Assembly (NCBI GenBank): GCA_019914945.1
Contig: CM034108.1
Span: forward strand, 3,482,001 to 3,546,000
Direction of reading: 5' to 3'
Length of the DNA: 64,000 bases
Source: Typha latifolia
Taxonomy: Eukaryota; Streptophyta; Magnoliopsida; Poales; Typhaceae
This document shows positions 36,777-50,420 of the stretch, piece by piece. Positions within the stretch are counted from its first letter, which is position 1, and each line of letters starts with the position of its first letter. Made by a program: the position numbers and the translations under genes. The notes beneath the pieces were generated by a model, which ran no database searches, was not told the origin of the DNA, and saw only the letters and a program-made list of their open reading frames with translations.

Positions 36777-38611
36777 ATGGGTAACGAAGAGAAAACACCA
36801 CAAGCGACTCCCAAAAGAGCAACCCGCTCCTCCTCCTCCTCCCTCGCCACTTCTCCAAACCCCTCAATCCACCCCCAAACCCCTCCCTCTCTCCTTGACC
36901 ATCTCTTATTCCCTCAACCACCCATCTCTTTGTCCCAACTCCTCTCCAATCTCCCCGGTAGGAAACCCCAAATCCTCGACATCGTGCGCCTAATCGGCCC
37001 CCGGAACTCCCCCATGCTCCCACTCCTCTTATACGGCGGCGCCTCCACTGGCAAGACGAGCACGGTTCTCCAAGTATTCCACCATTTGAATCGTCCCTTT
37101 GTCTACGCGAGCTGCCGCTCTTGCCATAGCCCAAGAGTCCTATTCGAAACGGTCCTAAACCAGTTGCTGCTATATAATAGGAACAAGCGTGATGGGCACT
37201 CGAGCACCAAGCGCTGCGAGAGGCCGTCGGAGTTCGTCGATTTGCTTAGAGATGCCTTGAGAAAATTGGGTTCGAAGGAGACCTCCATGGTTTATTTGGT
37301 CTTCGATAATGTGGAGCTTATCCGTGGTTGGATAAGGAGTTCTGGTATTATCTCTCTTCTATTCAGGTTGTTCGATATCTTGAAGATTCCTGAATTAGGT
37401 TTGATCTATGTCAGTAGTGCGACGCCGGATGCGTACTACTCGATGACTGGTTCTATTGAACCCAATACTGTTTATTTCCCTGATTACACTGCAGATGATC
37501 TCCATAGCATTTTTATGCGAAACCAAGAGAACCCAAAACTCTATTCCTCATTCCTAAGGTAACAAAACGATCAAGTTGGATTTCTTTTCTCGTTGTTGTT
37601 GCTGTTATTGATTGAATTCTGTCTATTGTGAATGAACAGTGTAGTTCTGAAGCCCTTTGTAAGAGTAACTAGGCGTGTTGACGAGCTCGCGACTGCATTC
37701 GAGCCATTGTTTAGGAAATATTGCGAACCTTTAACTGATTTGAAACTTGTTCCTGACGAGATTATGAAGAGAAGGTTGTTTGTTTACCTTCAACCACACC
37801 TAGCTGCTTCTCTAAATGAGACATTCAGTGTTCCTTTGAAGGATTCTTTTGAAGCCAATAAGGAGGGAGTTTCTACTAAGACGGGAAGTATTAGGAAAAA
37901 ATGTGGTGGCAAGGATGCATCTGCTGATTTGGATTTTCACATGTCTGTGTCTGCCAAGTACCTTCTTCTTTCTGCATTTCTTGCATCCAGGAACCCGGCC
38001 ACCCTTGATGCAGCTCTGTTTGACTCAACTGGAGGATCCAGTAGCCGTAAGCGGAAGAGGAAGTATGTGTTATGTGTTACTTTACTTTTTCTTTGCTGCT
38101 TCTATAATCAAGAGTATTTGATCTAATATCAAAATGTTATATTTATTGCAGGAGCTCACAGACATCGATCGACAACATGGACGATAAGGCTGAAGAACTG
38201 CTTATCAAGGGACCGGGAAGCTTTCCATTAGAGAGATTGTTAGCTATATTTCAGTGCATCACATCACTGTCGGAAGACGTACTTGAAGAAGAGCAGATTG
38301 GAGATGGGGTGACAACTATAAATGGGAGAATCAGTTTAATGTCTGATGCTTTACTGCAGCTGTCTACTCTTTGCAATGCTAACTTTCTACACAAGAGTGG
38401 AAGCTGCCCACTGGAAGGTTCTGGTAGATATCGTTCTACTGTTGACGAAGATTTGGCATTTAAGGTAAACAAGCTTCACCTGCCACATTGAAATCTACCA
38501 AATATTTTACTTGCTATTATTGTTGTTCAGTTTCTGAATAGTGGTTCTAATATGTTCCAGGTTGCAAGGAGTATTAACTTTCCGTTGTCAAAGTACATGT
38601 ACAGAAGATAG
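36777..38611 (+). CDS. ORC5: Origin recognition complex subunit 5
   Basis: Four exons: 36777-37558, 37640-38062, 38152-38464 and 38561-38611, encoding 522 residues. ORC5 is an AAA+ subunit of the origin recognition complex that marks replication origins and loads MCM helicase in the nucleus. The N-terminus is Ser/Pro/Thr-rich and likely disordered (residues 1-50). Walker A is GGASTGKT (87-94) and Walker B is VYLVFDNVE (~172-180). The C-terminal ORC5 region includes MSVSAKYLLLSAFLASRNPAT followed by a basic RKRKRK stretch at the end of exon 2. The protein ends NFPLSKYMYRR, similar to other plant ORC5 tails. I chose ATG 36777 because the upstream 72 codons (from 36561) look like 5'UTR. It is flanked by ALG11 and RPN2 in the same direction. 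Confidence 0.95.
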
Positions 38612-39549
38612 CCTTCGGAACCACTGTCGTAGCAATGTATTTAGGCAGTTAGATGTTCATACAATTTAGATCATTAGACTTGTATCTAACTACCCTATTC
38701 AACTAGGATTTTGAGAAGCAATTGTATCATAAGTTATTTTCTTTGTTTCAACTTTGAGCATTTTTACGGGGCAGAGCGAGGTAAGTTTGATTCTTTTTTA
38801 TTTTCCTCCATCCAAATTGATGTCAAGATCTCATATGATTAGCTGTCCCTGTAATTTTCAAACACTGCCAGATGCATTGTGATGACTGCGGATGCTGAAA
38901 TTTATAGTACACTATGAAACTTGCAAGGTTATATCTCTCTGTTTGCAATGCACCCGAGTTGATTGTGGAAATATTGAAGGAACCACCACCTTGTGTTAGG
39001 AGTTCTCTTATCAAGTAGTCTTGTACCTTATTTTTGTGTTCCTTATGTTGTAAAAAGAAAAGAAAAAAGAAGAAGCTTCTTTGATTTTAACAACTCTATT
39101 GGTATGCGGTTGATTGGACACAGATGCAAGTGATACTCCACACAGCATTCTCCTTGATATGCTTTCCAGATTATATAGTAAGTTTACCATGGTAGATGCC
39201 CATTTCTTTTGGGCCCCTTCTACTTGATGCTTTTTAGTTTATGTGAAATTTGTAGGAGTTGCTGCTCAGAGAAAGAGCAACACTGGAAATCTTAATTCAT
39301 ATTCCTCAAGTTTGGGGAATAGAATTTCCATGATAGTTAATTGAAGTGGAATATTGTTAAATAGTAATGCATTTTGTTTACCCTCTACTTTTTTTTACCG
39401 GGCATAAAAGATTGAGGTAATAAACACAAACATAACCTTTTAAAATAATTGGGATAGGTAATCAACCCAATTATGATCTAAATCTAATTATGTTAAACTT
39501 GAAACCTGGCTCCTACATAAACAAATAAGTTGAGGTCCAATATTTAGTA

Positions 39550-39562
39550 GGCCCATTGGGCC
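39550..39562. promoter_or_regulatory. Back-to-back site II pair upstream of RPN2
   Basis: GGCCCATTGGGCC is a near-perfect palindrome made of two opposed TGGGCC elements, 434 bp upstream of the RPN2 start. Such elements bind TCP factors and occur in promoters of highly expressed growth genes. Confidence 0.55.
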
Positions 39563-39854
39563 TAATAAGAAAGTCTATAACGCCCTGGGACGCCTGCCTT
39601 ACAATGGCTAATCGTCTGCGTCCTAGACTGTAGGAATTTCCTGCATAAGACATTTCACAACGTTTCACACTTTCACCTAATAGCCAGCCAATTGGTGCCG
39701 ATTAGCTTCATGAACAAATTCCTACAGCGGTGCTGCAGACGATCAACTTCTGATTAGAAGGATCTCCGTGCCGTTTAATAGAGAGCAGAACGAGCAGCCC
39801 TCCTGCCTCTCTCTCTGTCTCTCTCGTTGCTGTTCGAAGTCGTCTCCCTCGGAT

Positions 39855-39863
39855 AAACCCTAA
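39855..39863 (+). promoter_or_regulatory. Telo-box-like motif in RPN2 5' region
   Basis: AAACCCTAA, identical to the plant telomere repeat unit, lies about 130 bp upstream of the start. Telo-boxes often accompany site II elements in plant housekeeping promoters. Confidence 0.45.
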
Positions 39864-39995
39864 ATGGGAGCGAGTCATTTGAGGGGAAAACCTTAGTTGC
39901 GCTCTTCGATCTCTCGAACCCTAGATCTCGTTTCTGTCTCGATCCACCCAATTTATCGCATTCTGTCCTGTCGATCTCTTCTTCATCCGTCAGGC

Positions 39996-42900
39996 ATGGC
40001 CAGAGACCTCGGATTTCTTGGGCTTCTGGTTCTGATCTGTGCGATTTGTTTCGCATCCAACGCCTCTGGGATTCGCCCGATCTCCGATGCCCACCGATCT
40101 GCTGCTTTGGAGCTGTTCGTGCCGATCGATGGATCGTTCGGAAGGTACGGATGCTTAACGATATCGCGCTACGTTATAGCATTCTTCTATTTCTGTTCCG
40201 GACTCGAATAAGTCTGATTGAATCTTCGTCTCGGTAGCTCGGCGGATCTGATCTTTGTACTGGGATCGTTGGAATTTGTAAATTTTGTATGCTGCGGGAG
40301 TTGATAGAATGGTCGTCTTTTTGTAGATAAATTGTCGTTTAAGTGTGCTATTAGATTCAGTTGGATAACTTAGCAGCATACTCGCATTGCTTAACTCTTC
40401 CACTCGTAAAAATTTGGCCTTCATTTTGTGGAGTTTTAAGTGATCATTAAGTTTATCAAATCTATTGGCGTGTCATGTGATCTTCTTGCCGTCATTTATC
40501 CTTCGTCTGTGTAGGAGTCAGATAGCGAAGAGTGAGTGCATCTCGTGAATTTTATCTCTGAGTTTCTTTGTGTTTTCTTCAAGTCTGTTCTTTATGAAGT
40601 ATTGGGTTATGACTGTTGGTGGATTAAAGTCAGCCTGCAGCGTGTTGTGCACTTTCTGCATTTTTCTCTCATTTGTTAGTTCGATGGGGTGAAAATGAAT
40701 ACAGTGGTATCTCTATTTGATCCTGGACATCCTTACTGGCTCTTTCTGGATAATTATTATATATATATATATCCTTTTGTTTCATGAATTTGGTAATTTT
40801 CTAATGTTGAAGGGGTAGTCGAATTAATTTTCCTACATGTACATATAATGTTTATCATTCCATGTCTATTATCAGTTCTGGGCTTAATGTTTGGTTTAAA
40901 TGTGCTTGTATATGACTATGGATGGCTAAGCTCCTTTATTTCTCATGTAACCCATCAGCCTAGTGCTCACATGAGCACATCCAATTTTACCTCATACCTA
41001 ATCTTTTTTATTTTACTCTTGATGTAAAGCTACCTTTTTCTTTAACAACAAGATGACATTATGAAATTCATCTGAGGTCTAAATCTTTGCTAAAGATTGA
41101 AGTACTAGTTTTTTGTATCAGTTGGCCCAATAGGAATTTCAATTTTGGCTTTCTTTATTTTTTATTTTTGGATTTTTTTATATGAATTAGGAAAGTGTGA
41201 AATAATGAAATATTAGAGTGACATAAATTTACAAAACATGGTCTATCTTGTGTACAGTATCTTAAATTTTGAAGGTTACGTCCATTGAGTTGCATAGAAA
41301 AGATAATAATAAGTAGAAAAGTAGGAATATGCCATACATGTATGGTATCCTTAAACTTAAGGAGCTAAATTATTCATATTATGGATTCTTTGTTGTACTT
41401 TGGCATGGGCCTTGATGGTTCTAGGCCTCTGTGTTCCTCTTTTTCTAGACACAAGAAAGTATAGTGAATGCACAATATAGTTTGTTGTGTTATTAAGCTA
41501 TTGGTTTTTTTCTTCCTTCGCTCTCTGTTGGTGCCTGTCTTAGACGGCCGAAATCCCTAACTGAACTGCATAGAAAGTGAAGCTCCATGATTCCAACTAA
41601 AATTGTAAATGTAATTCATACTTTGTATTTCAGAATTCAGATTTTAGTGCTACAATAGCTAATTATTATTTTGCATTTCTTTTTACAGTTTGGAAGAAAA
41701 TTACGAGGCACTAAGAACATTTCAGGTACTTGGACTTGAAAGGAGTATTGAAACAAGTCGCAAAACATGTGTAGACATTGTTGAGAGAATTGTATCATCA
41801 ACCTCTAAATCAAAGGACTTGTTCTATGCACTAAGGATCAACAACATCTTGGGATGTCAGATTCATAGCAGCATCTATGATGTACATATATAAGCCCTTA
41901 TACTCTATTGTGAAATATGCACTTGTTGATTTACATGTTTATATACTTATATGAGAATAATTCTTATTCCTTCTTAGGATGTTGATTTAAAACTTCAAGC
42001 TGCCATTAAAAATGCAAATTCACTATTGGAACTCTACTACTCTATTGGAGGCTTGCTTAGTATCAAGGTAATGTCTTACTGTAGCATGTTCAATTTGCTA
42101 GTTACTGCTTGATTGCAAAGGTGCCCCATAAATTGTGGTTCACTTATACTTTTGTTTTTGTATTCATGCTTTGTGATGTTTGTTGTTTAAGCACTAAATA
42201 CCTGTTCTGGTTGTATGCTCTACTCAGGATCAAGGCCATGATGTTATTTTATCTGATGCTGATGGTACATTTCATGCGATAAAGGTGATGTATATTGATG
42301 CTCTTTAGTGAAATTCCTTGTTGTGTTGCCAATTTTAACAAAAAAATTGTAAAATGGTTCTTGCTGCAGGCACTTAGTCAAAGTGACGGAAGATGGCGTT
42401 ATGATACCAACAATGCTGAATCTAGCACATTTGCTGCTGGTATTGGTTCTTTTTCTCTTAGGATGTTAATGAGTATAATTTGTGGGGTTCTTTGTTCTAT
42501 TGATATCAATTCTAATTTTGTGTTCGATTCATACTTTCGACGTGGCTTCTTTTACTAAAAAAGAACTAGTGCTTGTAAATGTTGTGCTTGCTCATATTTA
42601 TTTATTCTATATAATGCTTTCGCAGGAAAAGCACTTGAAACGCTAGCAGGAGTTATTTCATTGGCTGGTGGAGAGGTGGATCAATCTATGGTAGGTATAT
42701 CAGTGTATGTAGCTTGCGTGATTTGATGTTTTATATTTGGAAGGCATGTCGACCCAATAAGATTTCACCCAGTGAAGAATTACAATCTTCCTTATTTTAA
42801 GTTTTTAAATTTGTGCTGCAATTGCTGTTATCTTTTTTCTAGTTACATAACTTGGGAACTTTTAAATCTTTTTATTGGCCTTCGCAAGTGTTGAGCTTTA

Positions 42901-45900
42901 GTAGGCCTTCCAGGAATGCATCCCTGCTCAAACAGAAGGGCCAGATATGGTTGTGACATGCTGGATCCATCTAACATGAAGTATTTGTTTATACGTAACA
43001 CTACATTGCTCATTCACAATGCCTATTTTATTGCCACAGGTTTCAATCATTTTGACACTAGATATATGTCTCAAAAAGATAAACTCAAGATATTGTTCAA
43101 ACCAGCCACTGCTGTAAAAAAGATAGTGTGCATGTTTATGCAACACTATAGATAAACTATAGTGTGCAGTGGCTGGTTTGAACAATATCTTGAGTTTAGA
43201 AATAGTGTGCAGTGGCTGGTTTGAATAATATCAAGATAGTGTGCATGTTTATGCAACATGCAGTATTTCTAATTTTTTCACGTAATTAGTAGAAATCTCT
43301 CTCATGCACACTTGTGAAGATTGAGAATTTTATCTTCAGGCAAGATTAACAGACCTACATACATATGATTTAACACTCATTTCATTTCTTTATAGAATTG
43401 TCATTAGTGTATCTTATACTCTATCCTTTCCCTTTTCAATCTAATGTGTATTATATCTGACTACCTTTCAGCAGATCTCTACTTTATAATTTTCTTTTGT
43501 AGTCCAATTTAATCTTATTGAAGTACTACTTGGCAGATTGGAATCGTGAAGAATGACATTGTCAAGCTGTTTGATAGCATTAAAAGCTATGGTATGCTTC
43601 TCTCGACTTTAACATTTTATGCTCTTCTCAAGTTTTTTTTGGTTGCATCTTGGTCAATTGATAGAACCACACTAGCGGAGGCATACTTTTCTTTCTCCTT
43701 TCTGATCTTCTATACTTCTGAATACCAGAGATGTCAATTTGACTTCTTTAACCTTTTCAAATTACCTGATTGTTGATTTGCTATATTTGGCTTGGTAAAA
43801 TGCAGATGACGGAACATTGTACTTCGACGAGAAGCATGTTGATGCTGTCGACTACAAGGGCCCCCTTGCAACTTCTACATCAGTAGTGCAGGGTGTTACT
43901 GCTTTTGCAGCAGTTAATTCAGGGAAGCTGAATGTGAGTTGATCTTTTCTCTTGAATATTGATAAATCGTTTTGCTATTTTTAATTTTTCTCATGCAATT
44001 CGTAAATCTGAATTTGCAGATTCCAGGCGATAAAATGTTAGGCTTGGCAAATTTTTTTCTCAGTATAGGACTTCCTGGTAGTACAACGGATTTCTTTAAC
44101 CAGATAGAATCTTTGTCATGCTTGGAGAACAATAGGCAAGTAATTTCTGACAGTTATATTCTCTGTTTTACCTATGTATTCTAGAGTACTGTATGTACTA
44201 TGTAGCAGGTGTTTTTACTTTTTACATATAAGCTATACTTGCATCATACTTGTGTTGTTTTAATATTCTCATCATTAGTTTTGAGGTGTTATTGTTTCAT
44301 TTTTAATCGTAAGATTAACAGTATGCTGTTGGCATACAGATCTATACTATACTATTAATTTTATGTTATTTCATTCTGTTGAGAAAATGGCAACTAACAT
44401 TTATGCACCTAATATTTGTAAATGTGATAGGAAATGTAGCTGAATCTTCTGATAAGACTCATCTCTGGTGATGAGATCCATATTTAGATATTAATGACCA
44501 ATATATGCTTACTACAACAATTTTTATTTTGTTTCTAGTCTTCAGTTTATAGTAAATTTGCAAAGGAATATATATATATATATATATATTAAGTCTCACT
44601 GAGCAATAGCATTGTTGTTACTCCTTTTCGGGTGAAAAATTGATCAGTGGCTTTGATATTTCAAACATCAAATTCTAACAAATTTAGGCGGGAGATTTTT
44701 GAAAGAATTGATTGTTGTCAGGCCTGTATCTCATTTGAAACATTTTTCATGGTTTTGTGGTGCTTCTGCTTTGATATTTCAGATTTTCATTGTCACAAAA
44801 TTGCTAGGCTTTTATGGTTCGGAACTTCAGATACAAGCAAACAATATTAGGCTGGATTGCTAGAGGAAGAGACAACATGATTGCTGTTTGGGAAAAACTT
44901 TTCATGAGCAGCTGTCTGCAGATGTCAGTCTTGTAAAAATTGATCACAATATCCTGACAGAAAAATAATCCAACTAAGAGCGGATTAGCTTAAATGAGTG
45001 AAACTTTGGGCATGCTTAGCGGCTGCCTTAATGGTTGTACTTTTGGCTCATGGAACCAAGGAGCAGCCCGCCAATAATTGTCTATTATAAGAAGTCTAGT
45101 CTAGAAATTTTCAAAGTGCCAGACTTGAATGACACGTTAATTTATGCTGCTAATATAGTATGATTTTTTATTATAATGATTTTGGAACTTTTTGTGTCTG
45201 AACTTGCTATATAGTCTTCTGGAAAGATGTGAATAGATGATATAACATCATGATTTTGTCAAGTATATAAGACTGCATCAAGATATTACAAGGCATATCA
45301 GTAGAGGTGCTTATATGGTACACATACAAAAGGCAAATTATTTTTACTCTTATGTTAAATTAAGATAGGAGGTGGACATCTGCCTTTGTCATTACTTGGT
45401 TGTGAAGCAGGATTCGAATCCTGTTCTTGATTTACTACTTCTTTCTGGGATCAGTCTGCTCCTGGGTCATAGAGGTGCTTATATGGTGGGCATGGAAAAG
45501 GCAAAATTATTTTTAGTAGAGTTCTGGACCAATTACCAAATGATTTAATTAATACATATGGATTGAACTCTTTGTTGATACTTCTGTTTGAAAATGAATA
45601 AAAGGGCAATCCTTAGACTTTACCTTATTACTAACTGCTGAGAGACTAAGTCACCATTACAGAATACTATATCATTCTCCTCCATACTATTGAATTCATA
45701 AGTTTGTGTACATGTCTATTTTGCTGGTTACAGGGTCTCCATTCCTCTGATTCTCTCACTTCCTGCCACAGTTCTTTCATTGACCTCTAAAGACCAACTC
45801 AAGGTGATTTACTCTATAATGTTCATCCGTGTATCAGGTTGCTTTGTGAACATTCTTAATACCTTTTGTTGATTTTGTTCAGCTCAAAACCTTGTATCAA

Positions 45901-48900
45901 ATTGTTTTCTCTTCTTTTCTTTTCTATTTTTCTGTTGGCCATTTGTTTGGAGTTATGTTGTTAATAGGATGCCTGTATTTTCTATAGAAGATATTTATGG
46001 ATACAACACTCTTATTATATTAGCTTTCTTAAACTGAGGCACATCATTTGACTTAAATCAGGTTGAGGTGACTACAGTATTTGGCTCTGCTGCACCTCCA
46101 GTTACAGTGAATCTGGTACAAGTCTTCAGCTCTGTTTCAAAAGACGGCCCAGTTCTGGAGAACAAGGTGACACATTGCACTGAATTGTTGTTCAGTACAC
46201 ATTGCTCTCAATTGTTGTTAAGTATCTCAGCTGAATATGTTTTTAGGAATCTCTGCTGTGTGTCTATGTATGTTTTGATTGCATTACTGTTGACACTATT
46301 GAGAGCTGCATAAATTTTAAGTCCAAATTGATGGTAGTACATCAATAGGGAAGAACCTTACTACACGTCGTTAAGCATGATCTATTAACTTTATTGTAAC
46401 CAGAAAGAAAAAAATCATAATATTTGATCCTGAAAGTTTTTTGCCCATGCATCAAATGCATGCCAAATGGAAGAATCACATCTGTTGCTTTGATCTAGCC
46501 ATTTGAAAACATGTATAACCAAAATTCAACTAAATTCCTTTAACAAAACTAAGATGTTTGCTTTGAGTTTAGGGACCTCCTCTGAACTGGGAATCTCTAA
46601 ACTGGTTCGATAACTAAATATATTTTTATCTTTTTTATATCTAATCAAGTTTACTCTTTCAAAATTCAAAATTAAGATACGAGACTAAGTAATTGAGTTC
46701 GAAGCTTACTCTCAAACCAAACAAGGCATAAGAGAATAAACAATAAAGGACTGAAACTATCGGTCTTTGCAATTGACTAAACTTTGACCATTCAATTAAA
46801 GCGTAAGAAAGCTCCAAAGGTACAGTTTTTTTGCATGTATTTATCTGGATGATTTTATTCTATTTTATTTTGATTCTTTTAATTTGTGTTCTTATTCTGT
46901 TGTATTGCTGCTCACTCTAGAAGAGCACAGGTTGAACTTTAGCTTTGGCATAATTATGTGGATGTTTTCTTACAGGAACTTCAGTTTGACTCTGAAAATG
47001 CCATCTACTACTTGGATATCTTACCACTGAAAATTGATGTTGGAAAATATACACTAGTTTTCCAGGTACTTCTAGACCTTTTAATTAGATCCTCTCTTTA
47101 TTACCTGAAAAATATCTTATGATTATTAGCTGGGATCCATCTCTTGCAGATATCACTTCATGACTCAGAACATGTGAATATTTATGCCACCGGTGGACGA
47201 CAAAGCGTAGTGTCATATCTTACAGGATCAATCAAAGTTGACAAGGCAGAAATTGGAATTTCAGACAGTGATGCTGCAAGTGTAGAGTCCAAAGAAAAGT
47301 AAGGTTTTCAAGATTTTTCTCCTTATTTAGACAGTTATTGAATAATCTCATACCTTTTCTTTTGTCGGCATGGCACAGTTGTTTACATGCTTATGATTTC
47401 ACCTGCTTCAGGGGTCTTAGGACTGTTGTTTCCCTGTTAATTAAATACAAGCAAGTTCTTTTTGGTTAATTAATTCACAGTTTCTTCATGGTTCAATTCT
47501 CAAAATCAGGAGGTTTCTTCTGTAAGATCTAGCAAAGATCACAAATCAATATGAAGAGTTGGCAAATAGCAATGCTTGGTTGTTTCTTGTTGAATTTTGC
47601 TTTGTCTCTAGTAATCTATTTCATTAGTCCCTGATGCATCTTCTCATGTTTGTCATAGTGCATGTCTTACTTCCAGGCTATATTCCAACTCTGATTTTGT
47701 AAGTGTATTATTAGACACCGCTTCTTGTCATTCTTGAGTCTTTTCCTTGCAGATTAGATCTAGCGAAAGATACCTCGGTTTTGCTATCAGCAAACCATCT
47801 GCAGAAGTTGCGGCTATCTTTCCAGTTGACTACTCCTCTTGGGCACACTTTTAAGCCACATCAGGTTTTTAATTGAATTTTTTTATGGATATTTTGGTAA
47901 AGTTGCTTTTCTTAGTCAGTTTGATGGAGAGTAAAAAGTGCTTGCAGGTTCTTCTTAAATTGAGGCATGAAACCAAAGTTGAGCACATATTTGTGATCGA
48001 GAGTTCTGCAAGGCAGTACAAACTTGTTTTAGTTAAGATCCTGACATTTATGTTCTTTTACATGCTGTTGCATTAACCTTATTTTGGCCAGATACTCTAA
48101 ATAAGCATTTTCTGCTAAATAACTTCAGTATCTAGAGAGTGGATCTGAATAGTTGTATTATGTATTTGAATGCAGAGTTTAAGTTTTTAAAAGCATATTC
48201 TTAATCATGCATCTTATTTTCTGTGCCTTGTAGGATTTCCTTGGTCTGGTGGAAAGATTTTATTATTTATCTGGAAGATATGACATTGAACTTGTAGTTG
48301 GTGATGCTGCAATGGTGCGTCTCCTTGCAACTTTTGGCATCTTAGCGTATTAAGCAGTTCAACTTTCTTATGAACTTTTCTGTCATTATACAGGAGAACT
48401 CATTTATACGAGCCCTCGGTTATGTTGATCTAGACTTACCAGAACCACCAGAAAAAGCAGCACGCCCTCCACTGCAAGCTCTCGACCCTTACTTGAGGTT
48501 CGGGCCAAAGCAAGAGATATCACACATATTCCGTGCACCAGAGAAGAAGCCACCAAAGGAGCTATCTCTTGCATTTTTGGCTCTTACGGTTTTACCACTT
48601 GTCGGATTTCTACTGGGGGTAGGTTTAATTTCTTTTTCCAGACACATAGATATCAGATGCAATGGTAGCTTGTAGATCTGGGGTTACAAATTCCCTGTTA
48701 TCTCCTAACTTTTCCTTTGTTCCTATAACAAGTTGGACCGGACTCACTGTATTAACTAAACATCTGCTCTAACTATCCATCAAGTGCAGTTAGTCATGTG
48801 CTTCTAGCCCAAAAGAAGGGTTTAAGTTCCTTATTTTACAGTAAAAATTTCTGATGGTGAAAATATTCTTACGCCATTCTATCACATCTTAACTAACCCC

Positions 48901-49242
48901 TCCATATTAATTCCAGCTGATTCGTTTAGGAGTGAATTTAAAGGGCTTCCCGTCCTCTGCCGTGCCAGCTGCATTCTCCATCCTCTTTCATGCCGGCATT
49001 GCGGCAGTTCTGTTGCTCTACGTGCTCTTTTGGCTTAAGGTATGTTTCATTCCCCTTCCATAAATATTCCATTTAGAACGTTACATTCAACTCATATTTT
49101 GTACCTTATGTTGTTTATGTAACAGTTGGATCTCTTCACCACTTTAAAGATTCTCGGACTCCTTGGAGCTTTTCTTCTGTTTGTGGGCCACAGAACCCTT
49201 TCCCATCTCGCTTCTGCCTCAACTAAACAGAAGGCTGCTTGA
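39996..49242 (+). CDS. RPN2: Ribophorin II, oligosaccharyltransferase subunit 2
   Basis: Nineteen exons: 39996-40144, 41689-41881, 41978-42067, 42228-42284, 42370-42439, 42626-42690, 43537-43591, 43806-43933, 44020-44135, 45734-45803, 46062-46166, 46976-47065, 47150-47298, 47753-47864, 47948-48031, 48234-48314, 48394-48618, 48917-49039 and 49126-49242. They encode 692 residues, normal for plant RPN2 (HAP6 in Arabidopsis). It is a non-catalytic subunit of the ER complex that transfers the glycan from dolichol to Asn. An N-terminal signal peptide (~1-25) is followed by a long lumenal region ([19 protein letters not shown]). Three C-terminal membrane segments (exons 17-19) follow, and the tail ends KQKAA, a KxKxx-type ER-retrieval signal. 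Intron 9 begins with GC (AG|GCAAGT) instead of GT, and the frame requires this. The last three exons are partly duplicated at 57659-58261. Confidence 0.96.
43080..43257. repeat. Nested hairpin and direct repeats in RPN2 intron 6
   Basis: Arm 43080-43112 is the exact reverse complement of 43166-43198 (33 bp). Inside the loop, a second stem pairs 43143-43151 with 43157-43165 (9 bp) directly next to the outer arm. Parts of the arm and loop are then repeated downstream in direct orientation: GTGCAGTGGCTGGTTTGAA near 43205-43225, and GATAGTGTGCATGTTTATGC at 43121 and 43234. Pairing is perfect, so it is recent or constrained. Confidence 0.85.
44136..45733 (+). other. RPN2 intron 9 (GC-AG type)
   Basis: A 1.6-kb intron starting GCAAGT and ending CAG. 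It holds a (TA)n run near 44570-44590 and a dispersed ~50-bp direct repeat (about 45301-45350 and 45470-45520, sharing AGAGGTGCTTATATGGT). No other gene is seen in it. Confidence 0.75.
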
Positions 49243-50420
49243 GAACATACCTACACACAGGCTATCTTTCATTTTTGTAGGCACCTTAACTGTAGGACTT
49301 CTTGATTTCGGTGATGGTTGTTAATTTATGCACCTTAAGAAAAGATTTAGGTGTTGAAACTATCTCTCCTTTTTTGAGGGGAAGAAGCTGTAGAGGTTAT
49401 CTTTTAATTAGTTATGGAACTATCTATTGCAACAATTTATAGTCACTTTTGTCGCTTTGTTATCTTTCTCGGTGGGTTTCCCAGCCTTCCCAGTTTCCAG
49501 TGCATAACTAATTGGCCTTCGCAAGTGTCTCTATGGTTAAATGGTACTCGACATACATTTGTATGGACCGCGTCAGTGAATGAGTCTAAGATAAATTGTT
49601 GTCTATGGAAGTAATTTATTAAATGCCCTTTTCAGAGTCGCTTGTGATAGAAAGTTTTTTATTGTCCTTAAAAAAGTTGTCCTAAATTAATAGTGAGTTA
49701 CAAATCGAAAGAAGTTGTGGGAACTACTTAATCTGCGAGTGGTTTATTTAAAAGAAATTTACTTTGCTATTTACTTGACAAAATCTATGTTAATTTAGTT
49801 AATAATTTGATAACTATAGTAGATCAGTAATATCTTTTACTATTATCAAACAGGGTCTATTATTTTTAGCTTAATTATTATGTCATAAGTCAATAGTGAA
49901 CTCCGTTTGAATTATCCATCAGCGTTTTATATTCTATATAAGGAGGACCTAACACTAACTTCAGCAAGGGAGCGGCATCCCACGACTTGTTGCAGACTTT
50001 TAGTTGATTAGTGTGGCCCAGATGAGAGATATTTGTCATATTCCCAACCGTTGAGATGCCTGCATTAACTTTCGATATAGCCTGCCTCTTCTGTGGCGAA
50101 TCATCCATCGGCCAAGGTCTCCTCCCCCTCCCTCCCCGAATCATCATCACCAGGCATCCGAGATTGAAGATCAATCAATCTTCTCCACCTTCTGCCATAT
50201 CGTGCTCGAGTTTTGCCAAAGCCATGTTCCGGATTTCACAGGCTGTGACGTTTGAGGGAGGTGTTCAAAATATTCAAATTCAACCCTTATCTTCTTTTTT
50301 TAAAATAAACGGAATTCATATGTAATTTTAATAACTATTCATTTACCAAAAAAGAGTGTTCATATGCACGATTGCATCGCATCACCCTTGTCATGCATGA
50401 CTGTAGTTTGATGGTTAAAT
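49243..50420. other. RPN2 3' flank
   Basis: Includes the RPN2 3'UTR. The segment 49968-50110 has a diverged second copy at 58321-58470, beyond the duplicated RPN2 exons, so the duplication extended past the gene. No gene is present here. Confidence 0.6.

Larger units (their letters stand above)
38612..39995. other. ORC5 3' region and RPN2 promoter
   Basis: About 1.4 kb without a gene. The left half holds the ORC5 3'UTR and unremarkable DNA. The right half (39540-39995) is the RPN2 promoter and 5'UTR with a site II pair, a telo-box and a CT-rich tract. Confidence 0.6.
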
